Shown: one piece after another, positions 35,461-45,208 of the stretch
How positions within the stretch are numbered: position 1 is the first letter of the stretch
Layout: each line of letters opens with the position of its first letter
Source of the DNA: an uncultured Roseovarius sp.
Lineage (GTDB): Bacteria > Pseudomonadota > Alphaproteobacteria > Rhodobacterales > Rhodobacteraceae
Assembly (NCBI GenBank): GCA_947503145.1
Contig: CANNCP010000001.1
Coordinates: 62,001 to 126,000 of the forward strand
Length of the DNA stretch: 64,000 nucleotides
Reading direction: 5' to 3'
Translations under genes and position numbers: made by a program
The notes under the pieces: model-generated
Databases searched by the model: none
What the model was told of the DNA's origin: nothing
What the model saw: the letters and a program-made list of their open reading frames with translations, nothing else

Positions 35461-36342
35461 TCAGCCCCAGCTGGCGGGAATGTCAAAGCCTTCGCTGCGC
35501 ACCTCGTTCGTGATCCGCGCGATATCGCGGGCGAACAGCCCGGCAAAGAAGTCTGGCATCGGGTGGCGCACCGATTCAGTATAGCGGCGCGCCAGCAGCG
35601 TCTCGGGATAGTCTTGCGCATCAATACCGAGAAACCGTTCGATCCGGGCCAGCATGGCACGCTGGTCGGCGTGGATATCCTCGTAGGAAATCGCCAGCCA
35701 GTTGCCAGGATCGAGCCCGCCGCGCAAGGCACGCAGGGTGCGGCCATATTCGGCATTGTCCCAGATGAAGGGTCTGCGCACGAACGCATCGAAATCGGCA
35801 GGTCCCCACTCTTCCAGCAGGTGCAACTGGCCCGTGACCTGAAGGTGAAACTTGGTATGGCTCCACAGCCGCCTGAGCGGGTCACGCATCGTGTAGAGGA
35901 CACGCAGCCGGGCGCAGGCCCCTTCGATCCGCGGCCAGACCTCGGCGGGGAGATGTGCGGTGAGGTTGGAGAAATCGCAGGCGTAGCGGTGATGCGGGCG
36001 CGGTTGAAAGAGGTTGCGATACCAGTGATCATCCACCGGCCCGCTCAGGTAGGCGCTGACCCAGTGCAGGTTCTGCCGGATACGGTCGATATTGGCCGTG
36101 GCCGGATCGAACCGCAGCAGATACCGCTCGCGCACATTCTCCAGCCTGCGCCGCTCGCTCAACTGGGTGTTATCGACGTAGCGATGATAGAAATAATGCA
36201 CTTCCTTTTCGGGACAGAAATGCAGATGCCTGTGCTGGTCGAGCATTGCATAGAGCCATGTCGTCCCGGCCTTCATCGCGCCGATACCAAGGAAAAGATT
36301 GCCGAACATCCTGGGGTCTGCCACGCACTGATACCTCCGCAT
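35461..36342 (-). CDS. Sulfotransferase family protein
   Basis: A 293-residue PAPS-dependent sulfotransferase. The 5'-phosphosulfate loop is GAMKAGTTWLYAML (about 21-34), and the 3'-phosphate region is RVLYTMRDPLRRLWSHTKFH (about 145-164), with the usual Arg and Ser. It belongs to the Sulfotransfer family acting on carbohydrates or small molecules. Placed beside capsule export and glycosyltransferase genes, it may sulfate the exported polysaccharide; this is inference. Start is uncertain: ATG 36342, GTG 36324 (GGAGG 9 bases upstream) and ATG 36309 are in frame, and the catalytic loop lies after all three. It converges on kpsM, 9 bases apart. Confidence 0.85.
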   Translation of the reverse strand: MRRYQCVADPRMFGNLFLGIGAMKAGTTWLYAMLDQHRHLHFCPEKEVHYFYHRYVDNTQLSERRRLENVRERYLLRFDPATANIDRIRQNLHWVSAYLSGPVDDHWYRNLFQPRPHHRYACDFSNLTAHLPAEVWPRIEGACARLRVLYTMRDPLRRLWSHTKFHLQVTGQLHLLEEWGPADFDAFVRRPFIWDNAEYGRTLRALRGGLDPGNWLAISYEDIHADQRAMLARIERFLGIDAQDYPETLLARRYTESVRHPMPDFFAGLFARDIARITNEVRSEGFDIPASWG

Positions 36343-36409
36343 TGCCGATATTCCCGAGAGTTACGGGAATTTCGTTAACCAAAGATGTGCCGCGTCTGAC
36401 CTATCCGGT

Positions 36410-38998
36410 TCAGAATATGAAATCGCTCCCATCCAGATCACTGACCGACACGCCCAGCAGCGTGATCCGCCCGCCGCCGGTGTCGATCACTGCATCGCTG
36501 CCGATCTGGCTGAGGTGATTGTTCAGCAGGTCGCTGAGGTCGGTAATGGCCGAGATCTCCGACAGGTCCAGCCGCTCGAAATCGTTGAGCGCCTCGAAAT
36601 CAGTGATCCGGTCATGGCCGTGCCCATCGGCAAAGACGAAGGTATCAGCGTTGAAATCGCCTGTCAGCAGATCATTGCCGGTGCCGCCGGTGATCGTGTC
36701 GAACCCCGCCCCGCCATAGATCGAATCGTCTCCCGGACCGCCGAACAACTCATCATTGCCAATGCCGCCAAAGAGCCTGTCATTGCCCGAACCGCCCCAA
36801 AGGGTATCGTTGCCCTGCTCACCAAAGAGGCCATCATTGCCCTCACCGCCATAGCATAGGTCATCGCCCGTCCCGCCGAACAGCCGGTCCAGCCCGTCTC
36901 CGCCGATCAACGTGTCGTCGCCGCTGCGACCATAGAGGTTATCGGCCTGCTTGCCGCCATCAAGGTAGTCATTGCCCGGACCACCGTCGAGATGGTCGAA
37001 CCCGCCATCGCCCATCAGCGTGTCGTCGCCTTCTCCGCCAAAGAGACCGTCCACGTTGAGGCCTAAATTAATGCCTCCGCTCAGGTAATCATTGCCGGCC
37101 CCCCCATAGAGCCGGTCAGGGCCATCACCACCCAGAATCGTATCATTGCCCTCACCGCCATAGATCACGTCATATCCGCCCTCGCCCAGTATCCGGTCGT
37201 TGCCGCCCTCACCGTAGATCAGATCGGCCTGCCCGCCACCGTTGATAAAATCGTTACCGTCCCCGCCATAGATGGTGTCGAACCCCGCATCACCGGTGAT
37301 CGTGTCGTTTCCCGGGCCGCCATAGAGCAAATCCTCGCCAAAGCCGCCAGAAATGCGGTCATTGCCGTTACCGCCCATCAGCGTATCATTCCCGCCTTCA
37401 CCGCGAATATCATCGTCGCCCGTCAGACCATCGAACCATTCAGGCTCGTCACCACCGCGAAACACGTCGTTCGACAGCGTGCCGGTGATCTGGCCTGCCG
37501 CCTTGGACAGGGGCACGCGGTCGATTTCGGTCAGCCCGCCATCTATGATATCGTCCCGTTCAAGACGTCGGCCATCCACCGAGCGTACCATCGTGACCTC
37601 GCCACGATAGCGAATCTCGGCACCCCAGCCTTGTGGCAGGATCAGCAGGTCCTGCACGTCCCAGATACCCGGCATGGCAGTGAAATCGAGCCGGTCCTCG
37701 CCCAACTGGAAATCCATTACCGTGTCTATCTGGCCATCCGCGACAAAGACAAAATGATCCGGCCCCGCACCGCCGATCAGCGTATCCGACCCGGCACCAT
37801 CGACCAGCACATCGCGCCCCGCACCCCCCGATATCCGGTCGGCACCGGCACCGCCGATCAGCACGTCATCGGCGCCAGTACCCATCAGCGCGCCGCCCGC
37901 GTCACCGGCCTGACGGGTCTGGCCGATGTTCAGCCCGGAGGTGGTGAATTGCACCAGATAGGGCGCGCCCTGAGTGGCGGCCCAGATGTGCAGCTCGCCC
38001 CCGGCTTCTGCCAGCGTGATGTCGGTGACACCGCGCAGGGGGGTGTCCGGCGTCGCGGCGATGGTGTCGATATGATGCAGTCGCCCGCCCGGCATCAGGG
38101 TAAAGAGGCTGACGCCGCTATCAGACCCTGCAACAGCGACAAAGGCCCGGCCACCCACGGTCAGCACCTCCAGATGTGCCGCATCGGCAAAGCGGGTATC
38201 ACGGCTGTCGAGCACCTGATCGCTAAGGCTGAGGCTGCCACCGGCGCCCAACGCGAAGACCGACAGCGAACCGGTGCCCGACGCGGCGACCACCACATAG
38301 CCTGCGCCGCCGATTTCCAGCGCGCGGACCGTCTGCGGACCGGCCAGCGCACCGCCGACGGTATCGGTCGTGAGTGTAGCGAGCGGCGTCGCCCGACCAT
38401 CGCTCAGCCGAAAGGATGACAGCGCATCGTCACGCCCGAACGCGGCAAAGCCGTAGGTGGTGTTGCCCAGCGCCAGCACTGCCACCGCACTGGCCAGTTC
38501 GTGGTTTACCGCATCGCCACCACTGACGCCCCGCGCCTGCGTGCCGCTGCCAGAGAAATCTATGACGCTCAGCCCGCCGCTGCGCAACGCGGCAAGGCCC
38601 AGATCACCAGACACAGCGAGCGCGCGCAGGTTACTCATGTCAAAGCCCCGGGCGCTGTAGCTGGTGACACCGCCAAAGCCAGTGCCGCCCAGCGCCAGCC
38701 CGGTCAGAGAGCTGCCCGCCAGGCCCGCCAGAAGCAGCTGATCCACGCCACCATCGCTCATGATGGCCAGATCGGTCGATTCCAACTGCAACCGCGCACT
38801 GCCGATCCGCCAGCTGTCTTGTTCGGTCAGACCATCCGCGCCGATGTCGAACGCCGTGACCCAGCCATCGCCACGGGTCGTGCTGACCAGCATCGGACCG
38901 TTCGGGCCAATCACCACCGCAATATCGGTGATACCAATCAAGGCTTCCGGATCTGCCGTTCCGATCGCACCGACAGCGTTCAGACGCAACTCGGGCAT
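36410..38998 (-). CDS. RTX calcium-binding protein with N-terminal beta-propeller-like domain
   Basis: An 862-residue secreted-type protein. Residues about 1-365 are a repetitive, Gly/Ala/Val-rich beta-propeller-like region resembling lactonase or FG-GAP domains, without a signal peptide. Two blocks of GGxGxDxx nonapeptides follow: a short one (about 370-420) and a long one (about 505-795, some thirty repeats). Between them is DTVMDFQLGEDRLDF, and near the end DRITDFEALNDFERLDLSEI, the serralysin-type C-terminal element, ending DLDGSDFIF. The repeats bind calcium and fold outside the cell after type I secretion by an uncleaved C-terminal signal. No HlyBD or TolC gene is adjacent. It may be a surface or matrix protein; its role is unknown. 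Confidence 0.88.
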   Translation of the reverse strand: MPELRLNAVGAIGTADPEALIGITDIAVVIGPNGPMLVSTTRGDGWVTAFDIGADGLTEQDSWRIGSARLQLESTDLAIMSDGGVDQLLLAGLAGSSLTGLALGGTGFGGVTSYSARGFDMSNLRALAVSGDLGLAALRSGGLSVIDFSGSGTQARGVSGGDAVNHELASAVAVLALGNTTYGFAAFGRDDALSSFRLSDGRATPLATLTTDTVGGALAGPQTVRALEIGGAGYVVVAASGTGSLSVFALGAGGSLSLSDQVLDSRDTRFADAAHLEVLTVGGRAFVAVAGSDSGVSLFTLMPGGRLHHIDTIAATPDTPLRGVTDITLAEAGGELHIWAATQGAPYLVQFTTSGLNIGQTRQAGDAGGALMGTGADDVLIGGAGADRISGGAGRDVLVDGAGSDTLIGGAGPDHFVFVADGQIDTVMDFQLGEDRLDFTAMPGIWDVQDLLILPQGWGAEIRYRGEVTMVRSVDGRRLERDDIIDGGLTEIDRVPLSKAAGQITGTLSNDVFRGGDEPEWFDGLTGDDDIRGEGGNDTLMGGNGNDRISGGFGEDLLYGGPGNDTITGDAGFDTIYGGDGNDFINGGGQADLIYGEGGNDRILGEGGYDVIYGGEGNDTILGGDGPDRLYGGAGNDYLSGGINLGLNVDGLFGGEGDDTLMGDGGFDHLDGGPGNDYLDGGKQADNLYGRSGDDTLIGGDGLDRLFGGTGDDLCYGGEGNDGLFGEQGNDTLWGGSGNDRLFGGIGNDELFGGPGDDSIYGGAGFDTITGGTGNDLLTGDFNADTFVFADGHGHDRITDFEALNDFERLDLSEISAITDLSDLLNNHLSQIGSDAVIDTGGGRITLLGVSVSDLDGSDFIF

Positions 38999-39199
38999 GT
39001 CTTTCCCCTCTCACGCCCACCCGCAGTAGAATGTGCCCTGCTTCGGTTAATGGCCACTTGTGCAAATGCGGCCTGAATGCGGAGATTAAGGAGGATTAAG
39101 CGGGGTTCCATCCCGCCGTGCCAGACGCTTGGGACGTGACACGACGGAGGCGTATTGGTATCAATCACGCGGTGCAAGTAATGGGCAGGAGTATCCGCG

Positions 39200-39763
39200 T
39201 TGGAGATAACCGAAACAGCACTGCCGGGTGTGCTGGTCCTCACCCCGCGCCGCTTTGACGATGCGCGCGGATTTTTCTGCGAAAGCTGGAACAGGCGAAC
39301 GCTGGCCGAAGTCGGGATTGAAATTGATTTCGTGCAGGACAATCATTCACTGTCGCGCGACATCGGCACGCTGCGCGGATTGCACTACCAGTCACCTCCT
39401 CATGCCCAGGCCAAGCTGGTACGCTGCGGTCGTGGCAGCCTGCTGGACGTGGCGGTGGATTTCCGGCGTGACAGCCCGACCTTTGGGCGCTGGGTGGCCG
39501 AAGAACTGAGCTATGACAACGGACGCCAGATGTTAATCCCGGCGGGGTTCCTGCACGGGTTCGTCACGCGCGAGGCCGAGACCGAAGTGATTTACAAATG
39601 CTCGGACTATTACGCGCCCGAATGCGACGGCGCGATCCGGTTCAACGATCCGGATATCGGAATCGATTGGGATCTCGGTGACACGGTGCCGATCCTGTCC
39701 GACAAGGACTCTACCGCGCCGCGCCTGCGCGATGTCATAAGCCCGTTTTCCCATGACGGATAA
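39200..39763 (+). CDS. rfbC: dTDP-4-dehydrorhamnose 3,5-epimerase
   Basis: A 187-residue RmlC-family cupin. The catalytic His is in [10 protein letters not shown] (about 57-66), with [16 protein letters not shown] and the second-half motif [11 protein letters not shown], then [14 protein letters not shown] carrying the conserved Tyr. It converts dTDP-4-keto-6-deoxy-D-glucose to the L-lyxo form, third step to dTDP-L-rhamnose. The start is TTG 39200, with AGGAG 10 bases upstream. It overlaps rfbB by 11 bases and heads the rfbCBDA operon. The gap before it (39000-39199, after the RTX gene start) shows no clear promoter to me. Confidence 0.94.
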   Translation: MEITETALPGVLVLTPRRFDDARGFFCESWNRRTLAEVGIEIDFVQDNHSLSRDIGTLRGLHYQSPPHAQAKLVRCGRGSLLDVAVDFRRDSPTFGRWVAEELSYDNGRQMLIPAGFLHGFVTREAETEVIYKCSDYYAPECDGAIRFNDPDIGIDWDLGDTVPILSDKDSTAPRLRDVISPFSHDG

Positions 39764-40805
39764 GGTGCCAAGCATCCTCGTGACCGGCGGGGCCGGATTC
39801 ATCGGGTCCGCCGTGGTGCGACAGGCGGTGGCAGCAGGGCACCGGGTGATCAACCTCGATGCACTGACTTATGCGGCCTGCCTCGACAATGTGGCAGACG
39901 TCGCAGGCAGCAACCTGTACGCGTTCGAGCATGCCGATATCCGCGACCGCGCCACGCTGGGTCTGATCTTTGCCAAGCACCGGCCCGACGCGGTCATGCA
40001 TCTGGCCGCCGAGAGCCATGTGGACCGGTCCATCGACGGCCCCGGCGCATTCATCGAGACCAACATCACCGGCACCTACAACATGCTGGAAGCCGCGCGC
40101 GCCTATTGGCAAGAGAACGGACGGCCCGAATGGTTCCGGTTTCACCATATCTCGACCGACGAGGTTTATGGATCGCTCGGGGCCGAGGGGCTCTTTACCG
40201 AAGATACATCCTATGACCCGCGCAGCCCCTATTCGGCCTCCAAGGCGTCCTCGGACCATCTGGTGCGCGCATGGTTTGAAACCTATGGCCTGCCCGTCGT
40301 GCTGACCAATTGCTCGAACAATTACGGCCCCTACCATTTCCCGGAAAAACTGATCCCGGTAGTGATCATTGCCGCCCTTGAGGGGCGCGAAATACCGGTC
40401 TACGGCAAGGGCGAGAACGTGCGCGACTGGCTCTATGTCGAGGATCACGCCAATGCATTACTGACAGCATTGACGCGCGGACAACCCGGACGCAGCTACA
40501 ATATTGGCGGCAACGAAGAGCGGCGCAATATCGATCTGGTGCGGCTGATTTGCACTCTGCTGGATGAAATACGGCCCAAGGACACGCCTTATGCCGATCA
40601 AATCGCCTTTGTCACCGACCGGCCCGGCCATGATCTGCGCTATGCGATAGACGCCAGCCGCATCCGGGATGAATTGGGCTGGCAACCATCGGTCACGCTG
40701 GAGCAGGGACTGAGGCGAACGGTGGAATGGTATCTGGAGAACGAGCCGTGGTGGCGCGCGCTGATGACGCGGGATGGCGTCGGCACAAGGCTGGGCACGG
40801 TATGA
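39753..40805 (+). CDS. rfbB: dTDP-glucose 4,6-dehydratase
   Basis: A 350-residue extended [14 protein letters not shown] (about 11-21) binds NAD+, [11 protein letters not shown] gives the catalytic Thr-Asp-Glu, and [10 protein letters not shown] the YxxxK. It makes dTDP-4-keto-6-deoxyglucose, second step to dTDP-L-rhamnose. It overlaps rfbC by 11 bases and rfbD by ATGA. Confidence 0.96.
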   Translation: MTDKVPSILVTGGAGFIGSAVVRQAVAAGHRVINLDALTYAACLDNVADVAGSNLYAFEHADIRDRATLGLIFAKHRPDAVMHLAAESHVDRSIDGPGAFIETNITGTYNMLEAARAYWQENGRPEWFRFHHISTDEVYGSLGAEGLFTEDTSYDPRSPYSASKASSDHLVRAWFETYGLPVVLTNCSNNYGPYHFPEKLIPVVIIAALEGREIPVYGKGENVRDWLYVEDHANALLTALTRGQPGRSYNIGGNEERRNIDLVRLICTLLDEIRPKDTPYADQIAFVTDRPGHDLRYAIDASRIRDELGWQPSVTLEQGLRRTVEWYLENEPWWRALMTRDGVGTRLGTV

Positions 40806-41668
40806 GGCTGCTGGTTTTCGGCAAGACCGGGCAAGTGGCGCAGGAACTGGGGCGGCTGGGGACCGGGCGGCACGAGATCACCTGTCTGGGCCGGGACGCG
40901 GCGGATTTCACCAACCCGCTGGCTTGTCTCGCCGCGCTCAAGCGACACGCGCCCGATGCGGTGATCAACGCTGCCGCCTATACCGGCGTGGACCGCGCCG
41001 AAGAGGAAGAGGCGCTGGCGACGCAGATCAATGCCGCCACACCCGCAACGCTGGCGACCGAATGTGCGGCGATGGGCATCCCGTTCGTTCATATCTCGAC
41101 CGATTACGTCTTTGACGGCAGCGGGCAGGTGCCCTTTGGCCCCGACCATGCAACCGCACCTCTCGGGGCTTACGGTCGCAGCAAGTTGGCCGGCGAAAAT
41201 GCTGTGCGCGCTGCTTGTGGCGCGCATATGATCCTGCGCACGTCGTGGGTTTTTTCCGCGCATGGCAGCAATTTCGTAAAGACCATGCTGCGCCTTGGTG
41301 CAGAGCGGGACCGGCTGACCATCGTCTCGGACCAGATCGGTGGCCCGACCCCTGCCGCCGCCATCGCCGCCGCCTGCCTGCGCTGCGCCGAAGCGCTGGC
41401 AGCACGGCCGGACCTCGCGGGCACCTATCATTTCGCAGGCACACCCGATACCAGTTGGGCGGATTTTGCCCGCGCCATCTTTGCCGCCGCCGGGCTGACG
41501 GTGGAGGTGGTGGATATCGCCAGCGCGGACTATCCGACACCGGCGCGCCGCCCGGCCAATTCACGCCTCGATTGCAGCAGCCTGCACGCCGCGTTCGGGA
41601 TCGAGCAGCCCGATTGGCAAAGCGCGCTCGACACCGTCATCACCGACCTCACAGGAGCCACCCCATGA
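40802..41668 (+). CDS. rfbD: dTDP-4-dehydrorhamnose reductase
   Basis: A 288-residue RmlD-type [14 protein letters not shown] (about 6-16) for [15 protein letters not shown] (about 98-107), and YGRSKLAGE with the catalytic Tyr and Lys. It makes dTDP-L-rhamnose. ATG 40802 overlaps rfbB (ATGA); the open frame back to 40727 lies inside rfbB. It overlaps rfbA by ATGA. Confidence 0.96.
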   Translation: MRLLVFGKTGQVAQELGRLGTGRHEITCLGRDAADFTNPLACLAALKRHAPDAVINAAAYTGVDRAEEEEALATQINAATPATLATECAAMGIPFVHISTDYVFDGSGQVPFGPDHATAPLGAYGRSKLAGENAVRAACGAHMILRTSWVFSAHGSNFVKTMLRLGAERDRLTIVSDQIGGPTPAAAIAAACLRCAEALAARPDLAGTYHFAGTPDTSWADFARAIFAAAGLTVEVVDIASADYPTPARRPANSRLDCSSLHAAFGIEQPDWQSALDTVITDLTGATP

Positions 41669-42537
41669 CCCAGCGCAAAGGCATCATTCTGGCGGGCGGC
41701 ACGGGCACCCGGCTGCACCCGATCACCATGGGCATATCCAAGCAGCTGTTGCCGATCTATGACAAGCCGATGATCTATTACCCGCTCAGCGTGCTGATGC
41801 TGGCAGGGATCCGCGAGATCGCGGTGATCACCACACCGCAGGATCAGGAACAGTTTCAGCGCCTGATGGGCGACGGATCGCAATGGGGCCTCACGCTCAC
41901 CTGGATCGTGCAACCCTCGCCTGATGGACTGGCACAGGCCTATGTTCTGGCAGAGGGCTTTCTGGCTGGCGCACCTTCGGCGATGGTGCTGGGGGACAAC
42001 ATCTTTTTCGGGCACGGATTGCCCGAAATACTGGCTGAGGCAGATGCGCAGGAGGTAGGTGGCGCGGTCTTTGGCTATCACGTGGCCGATCCCGAACGCT
42101 ACGGCGTCGTGACTTTCGACGAGGATGACCGCGCGGTGTCGATCATCGAGAAGCCCGAAGTGCCCGGATCGCCCTATGCGGTAACCGGGCTCTATTTTCT
42201 CGATGGCAACGCGCCCGAACGCGCCCGCGCCGTGACGCCCTCGGCGCGCGGCGAACTGGAGATCACCACGCTGCTGCAAAGCTATCTCGACGACGGCACG
42301 CTGAAGGTTCGCCGCATGGGGCGCGGTTATGCGTGGCTGGATACCGGCACCCATGCCAGCCTGCTGGATGCGGGCAATTTCGTGCGCACTTTGCAGGAAC
42401 GGCAAGGGTTGCAGGTAGGCTGTCCCGAAGAAATCGCCTATGATCAGGGCTGGGTCGACGCCGATCAGCTACGCACGCAGGCAGAGCTGTTTGCCAAGAG
42501 CGCCTATGGGTCCTACCTGCTGCGCCTGTTGAAATAA
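41665..42537 (+). CDS. rfbA: Glucose-1-phosphate thymidylyltransferase
   Basis: A 290-residue RmlA nucleotidyltransferase: [18 protein letters not shown] (about 10-27) binds dTTP, with [11 protein letters not shown] and VLGDNIFFG carrying the metal Asp. It makes dTDP-glucose, first step of the rhamnose route. The length matches the short (about 290-residue) RmlA class. It is the last gene of the operon; no clear terminator follows before radC. Confidence 0.96.
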   Translation: MTQRKGIILAGGTGTRLHPITMGISKQLLPIYDKPMIYYPLSVLMLAGIREIAVITTPQDQEQFQRLMGDGSQWGLTLTWIVQPSPDGLAQAYVLAEGFLAGAPSAMVLGDNIFFGHGLPEILAEADAQEVGGAVFGYHVADPERYGVVTFDEDDRAVSIIEKPEVPGSPYAVTGLYFLDGNAPERARAVTPSARGELEITTLLQSYLDDGTLKVRRMGRGYAWLDTGTHASLLDAGNFVRTLQERQGLQVGCPEEIAYDQGWVDADQLRTQAELFAKSAYGSYLLRLLK

Positions 42538-42645
42538 GCCGCCGCTCTGGTTCAAGGTACCGCGTGATCCCCAGCGCCGTCAGAGTGACGATGAACCCTA
42601 CAGAAGCCCAACGTGATCAATACAGTTGCCGCGCGGGAGGGCAGA

Positions 42646-42660
42646 TTAACCACGCCTTAA
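42646..42660. promoter_or_regulatory. CtrA-type site upstream of radC
   Basis: TTAA-CCACGCC-TTAA, followed by C, matches the full alphaproteobacterial CtrA consensus TTAA-N7-TTAAC. It lies 24 bases ahead of the radC ATG at 42685 in an otherwise GC-rich stretch. Confidence 0.6.
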
Positions 42661-42684
42661 CCAAGCGCACTGCATTCTGCCTTC

Positions 42685-43511
42685 ATGGCCCAGTATTCGC
42701 ATTTCGCCGAAAACCGCTTGCCGCTTTTCAGCGGCGACGAGGCCGTTCAGGCGGCACCCCGGACAGATAAACAGCCTTCATACATCCGCGATCACCGCGC
42801 CCGCCTGCGCGAACGGTTCCGCAACGGTGGCGCGCAGGCGATGCCTGATTACGAACTGCTGGAACTGGTCCTCTTTCGCGCCATCCCGCGCCGCGATGTG
42901 AAACCGCTGGCACGGCTGCTGCTTGATACGTTGGGTGATTTCAACGGCGTCATCTCTGCCCCGCCAATCCGGCTGGCGGAGGTGCCCGGCGTAGGTGATG
43001 CGGTGATCACCGAACTCAAGATTATCGAGGCCGCCAGCCAGCGCCTCGCGCGGGCGCGCGTCATGCGGCGTGCCATAGACGCCACACTTAGGATTCCTGA
43101 TCCCAGCGCCTCGCGCGGGCGCGCGTCATGCGGCGGCAGGTGATCTCGTCCTGGGGCGCGCTGCTGGATTACTGCCACACCACCATGGCCCATCGCGGGA
43201 CAGAACAGTTTCGCCTGTTCTTCCTCGACACCAAGAACACCCTGATCGCCGATGAGGAACAGGCCAGCGGGACGGTCGATCACGTGCCGGTTTATCCCCG
43301 CGAAGTGGTCAAGCGTGCGCTGGAACTGAATGCCTCGGCGCTGATACTGGTGCATAATCACCCGTCGGGCGATCCTACGCCCTCGCAAAGCGATATCGAC
43401 ATGACCCGCCAGATCGCCGAGGCGGCGCAGGTGATGGGCATCACGCTGCACGACCATCTGATCATCGGCAAATCCTGCGAACTCAGCTTTCGGTCAGAGG
43501 GGTATCTGTGA
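42685..43511 (+). pseudogene. radC: radC, split by a 65-base insertion
   Basis: The N-terminal half is read at 42685-43143 (152 residues; helix-hairpin-helix AEVPGVGDAVITELK). The C-terminal half is read at 43128-43511 (127 residues; MPN/JAB metal motif [14 protein letters not shown], the H-x-H-x7-S-x2-D set). Removing 65 bases, one 33-base repeat plus a 32-base segment, joins [11 protein letters not shown] directly to [14 protein letters not shown] and restores a continuous RadC of about 253 residues, the normal length. The insertion shifts the frame, so the N-terminal product ends at 43143. The C-terminal half has an ATG at 43128 but a poor ribosome site. RadC is a conserved repair- or competence-linked protein; the gene looks inactivated recently, since both halves are otherwise intact. 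A sequencing or assembly error is the main alternative. Confidence 0.85.
43038..43135. repeat. 33-base direct repeat inside radC
   Basis: Identical 33-base copies at 43038-43070 and 43103-43135 flank a unique 32-base segment (43071-43102). Both copies encode [11 protein letters not shown] in the radC frame, but the offset of 65 bases puts them in different frames. Confidence 0.95.
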
Positions 43512-43577
43512 CGATGTGGCAACCCCGCGCGCCTGAGGTCCTGGGTCAGGCCCGGGGCGTGTGGCTATTTATAGGCA

Positions 43578-43629
43578 CTAAAGCGTTTCGCGAAAAATCT
43601 GAATCACCGCCTTTTGCAAAATGCTTTAG
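43578..43629. repeat. Inverted repeat, CTAAAGCGTTTCGC family
   Basis: Arms 43578-43591 (CTAAAGCGTTTCGC) and 43616-43629 (its complement with two mismatches) span the 3' ends of radC and the convergent PstS/OmpA gene, and the right arm enters the latter's stop codon. A related inverted repeat is at 52203-52255. It could act as a bidirectional transcription end. Confidence 0.6.
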
Positions 43630-45185
43630 CGCACCCAGATTTCGACCCGGCGATTGGCCCGGCGGCCCCATTCGCTGTCATCACAGGCCATTGGCATCGC
43701 CTCGCCAAAGGCTTTGAGATCGAGCTGCAGCCGCGACTTATTCAGCGTTTCGGCCCGGCGCAGCACCGCGTCGTGTACCGCCGTCGCCCGGCGCAACGCG
43801 ATCTGCTGATTGATCTCCGCCGACCCCTCGCCATCGCTGAACCCGACAAAGACCAGCCGCCGCCCGTCGTAATACCCACTCTCCAGTGCGCGGGCCAACT
43901 GCGCCACGTTCGAGCGCGACTGCGCATCGAGCCGGACCGAGCCCGGCTCGAACCGGAACGTGGTGCTCAACCGTTTGAGCGGCGCGAGCATGCGAACCAT
44001 GCGCTGCAATTGCTCCAAAGTGATCTCTTCACCCGCACGCAGAACCGCATTGGCAAAGCGGTCACCCTGCGCGTCGATCTCGATCTCTTCGGGCAGTTGA
44101 TCGACGAACCCCGCGCGGCGCACCACCAATTGGGCCGCCGGATCACGGGTAAAGGACAGGAATTCGCGGACCAGCTTGGGAAAGCGGCGCGCCGGAAGGT
44201 ACAGGAACATCGGCGCCGACAGCGGGTAATCCTCTGTCTTGACCGCGCGGCGGGTCGCACGCATCGAAAATCCGCAAGCACCCTTCAGCGCCAACTCAAA
44301 GGTCAGCCCCTTTTGTGACTGACTGCCAATACCCAGCGCAAAGGGATCACGCGCCACTGCCGCAGCCAGCGCCATGCCATCTCCGTGCCGGATCGCCCCT
44401 GGCAGGATGCCCGCCGCACGCCCGTTGGCCATCTGGTCTTCGGTCGCCTGCCCCAGCCCGCTGCGCGGATCGTGCAGATGCACCGCAATCGGCGCATCGG
44501 GGCCGTCCAATGCCGCCCAGTTGTCGATCTCGCCAGTCAGCACCTGCGCCAACTGCGATGTGGTAATCGTGGTCACGGCATTTTCAGCAGCCACCAGCGG
44601 CACCAGTGCATCAAGCGCCAGGACCCTGCTGCGCCGCGCATCGGTCAGATCGCCCAGCCCCGCATCACGGCCGCGCCGGACCTCGTCCGGCCGTGCCTCG
44701 CGCAGCGACATGACCACGTCGGCCTCGCCCGCCAGCAGATCGGCGAATCCCTCGTCAGTATTGGTTAGGTGAAAGTAGAAACGCCCGCGCACCGCGCCGC
44801 TGTCTCGATCCGTCAGGGTATAGACCGAGCGCCGGTCATCCTCGGTGTGGCGTGCCAACTCCAGTCCGCTCTTCAGCGCAAAGGCCTCGATCAGTGCGGG
44901 CATCAGAACCTGGCCGATCGTCGGCGCCCCGGACAGGCGCAGCTCTGCCACGTAGTCCGACAGGCTGGGGCAGCCCGGCCCGGCACAGAGCACGCCCGAG
45001 CCATCGACCGTCAGTTCACCATAGATCGTATCGACCCGGTAGAATTCGCCATCGAATCCCAGCAGATCGCCCGAGATTTCCACCGCACCATCGCGCGACG
45101 TCAGCGTGACGTCCTGCGCCAAAGCGGGAAACACGCCCTCAAACAGAAAAAGTGCGGCGACAATCGCCGCGCGCACCCAAGTCAT
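43626..45185 (-). CDS. PstS-like periplasmic-binding/OmpA-domain fusion protein
   Basis: A 519-residue exported protein. It has a signal peptide (about 1-23, ending FPALA), a short N-terminal domain, and a phosphate-binding-protein-like region (about 85-350, with the type II binding fold: EADVVMSLREA, then LTGEIDNWAALDGPDAPI as in PstS). A C-terminal OmpA peptidoglycan-binding domain follows (about 400-519, TTFRFEPGSVRLD ... GRRANRRVEIWVR). The combination suggests a periplasmic sensor or scaffold anchored to peptidoglycan rather than a transporter subunit; no pst genes are near. The ligand is not known. Confidence 0.8.
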   Translation of the reverse strand: MTWVRAAIVAALFLFEGVFPALAQDVTLTSRDGAVEISGDLLGFDGEFYRVDTIYGELTVDGSGVLCAGPGCPSLSDYVAELRLSGAPTIGQVLMPALIEAFALKSGLELARHTEDDRRSVYTLTDRDSGAVRGRFYFHLTNTDEGFADLLAGEADVVMSLREARPDEVRRGRDAGLGDLTDARRSRVLALDALVPLVAAENAVTTITTSQLAQVLTGEIDNWAALDGPDAPIAVHLHDPRSGLGQATEDQMANGRAAGILPGAIRHGDGMALAAAVARDPFALGIGSQSQKGLTFELALKGACGFSMRATRRAVKTEDYPLSAPMFLYLPARRFPKLVREFLSFTRDPAAQLVVRRAGFVDQLPEEIEIDAQGDRFANAVLRAGEEITLEQLQRMVRMLAPLKRLSTTFRFEPGSVRLDAQSRSNVAQLARALESGYYDGRRLVFVGFSDGEGSAEINQQIALRRATAVHDAVLRRAETLNKSRLQLDLKAFGEAMPMACDDSEWGRRANRRVEIWVR

Positions 45186-45208
45186 TGATGTACCCCGGTC
45201 GTTGCGAA

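Noticed and set aside
36600..37450. Dense short tandem repeats that could suggest a CRISPR or satellite
   Set aside because: They are codons for the GGxGxDxx repeats of the RTX protein, not separated by variable spacers of fixed length.
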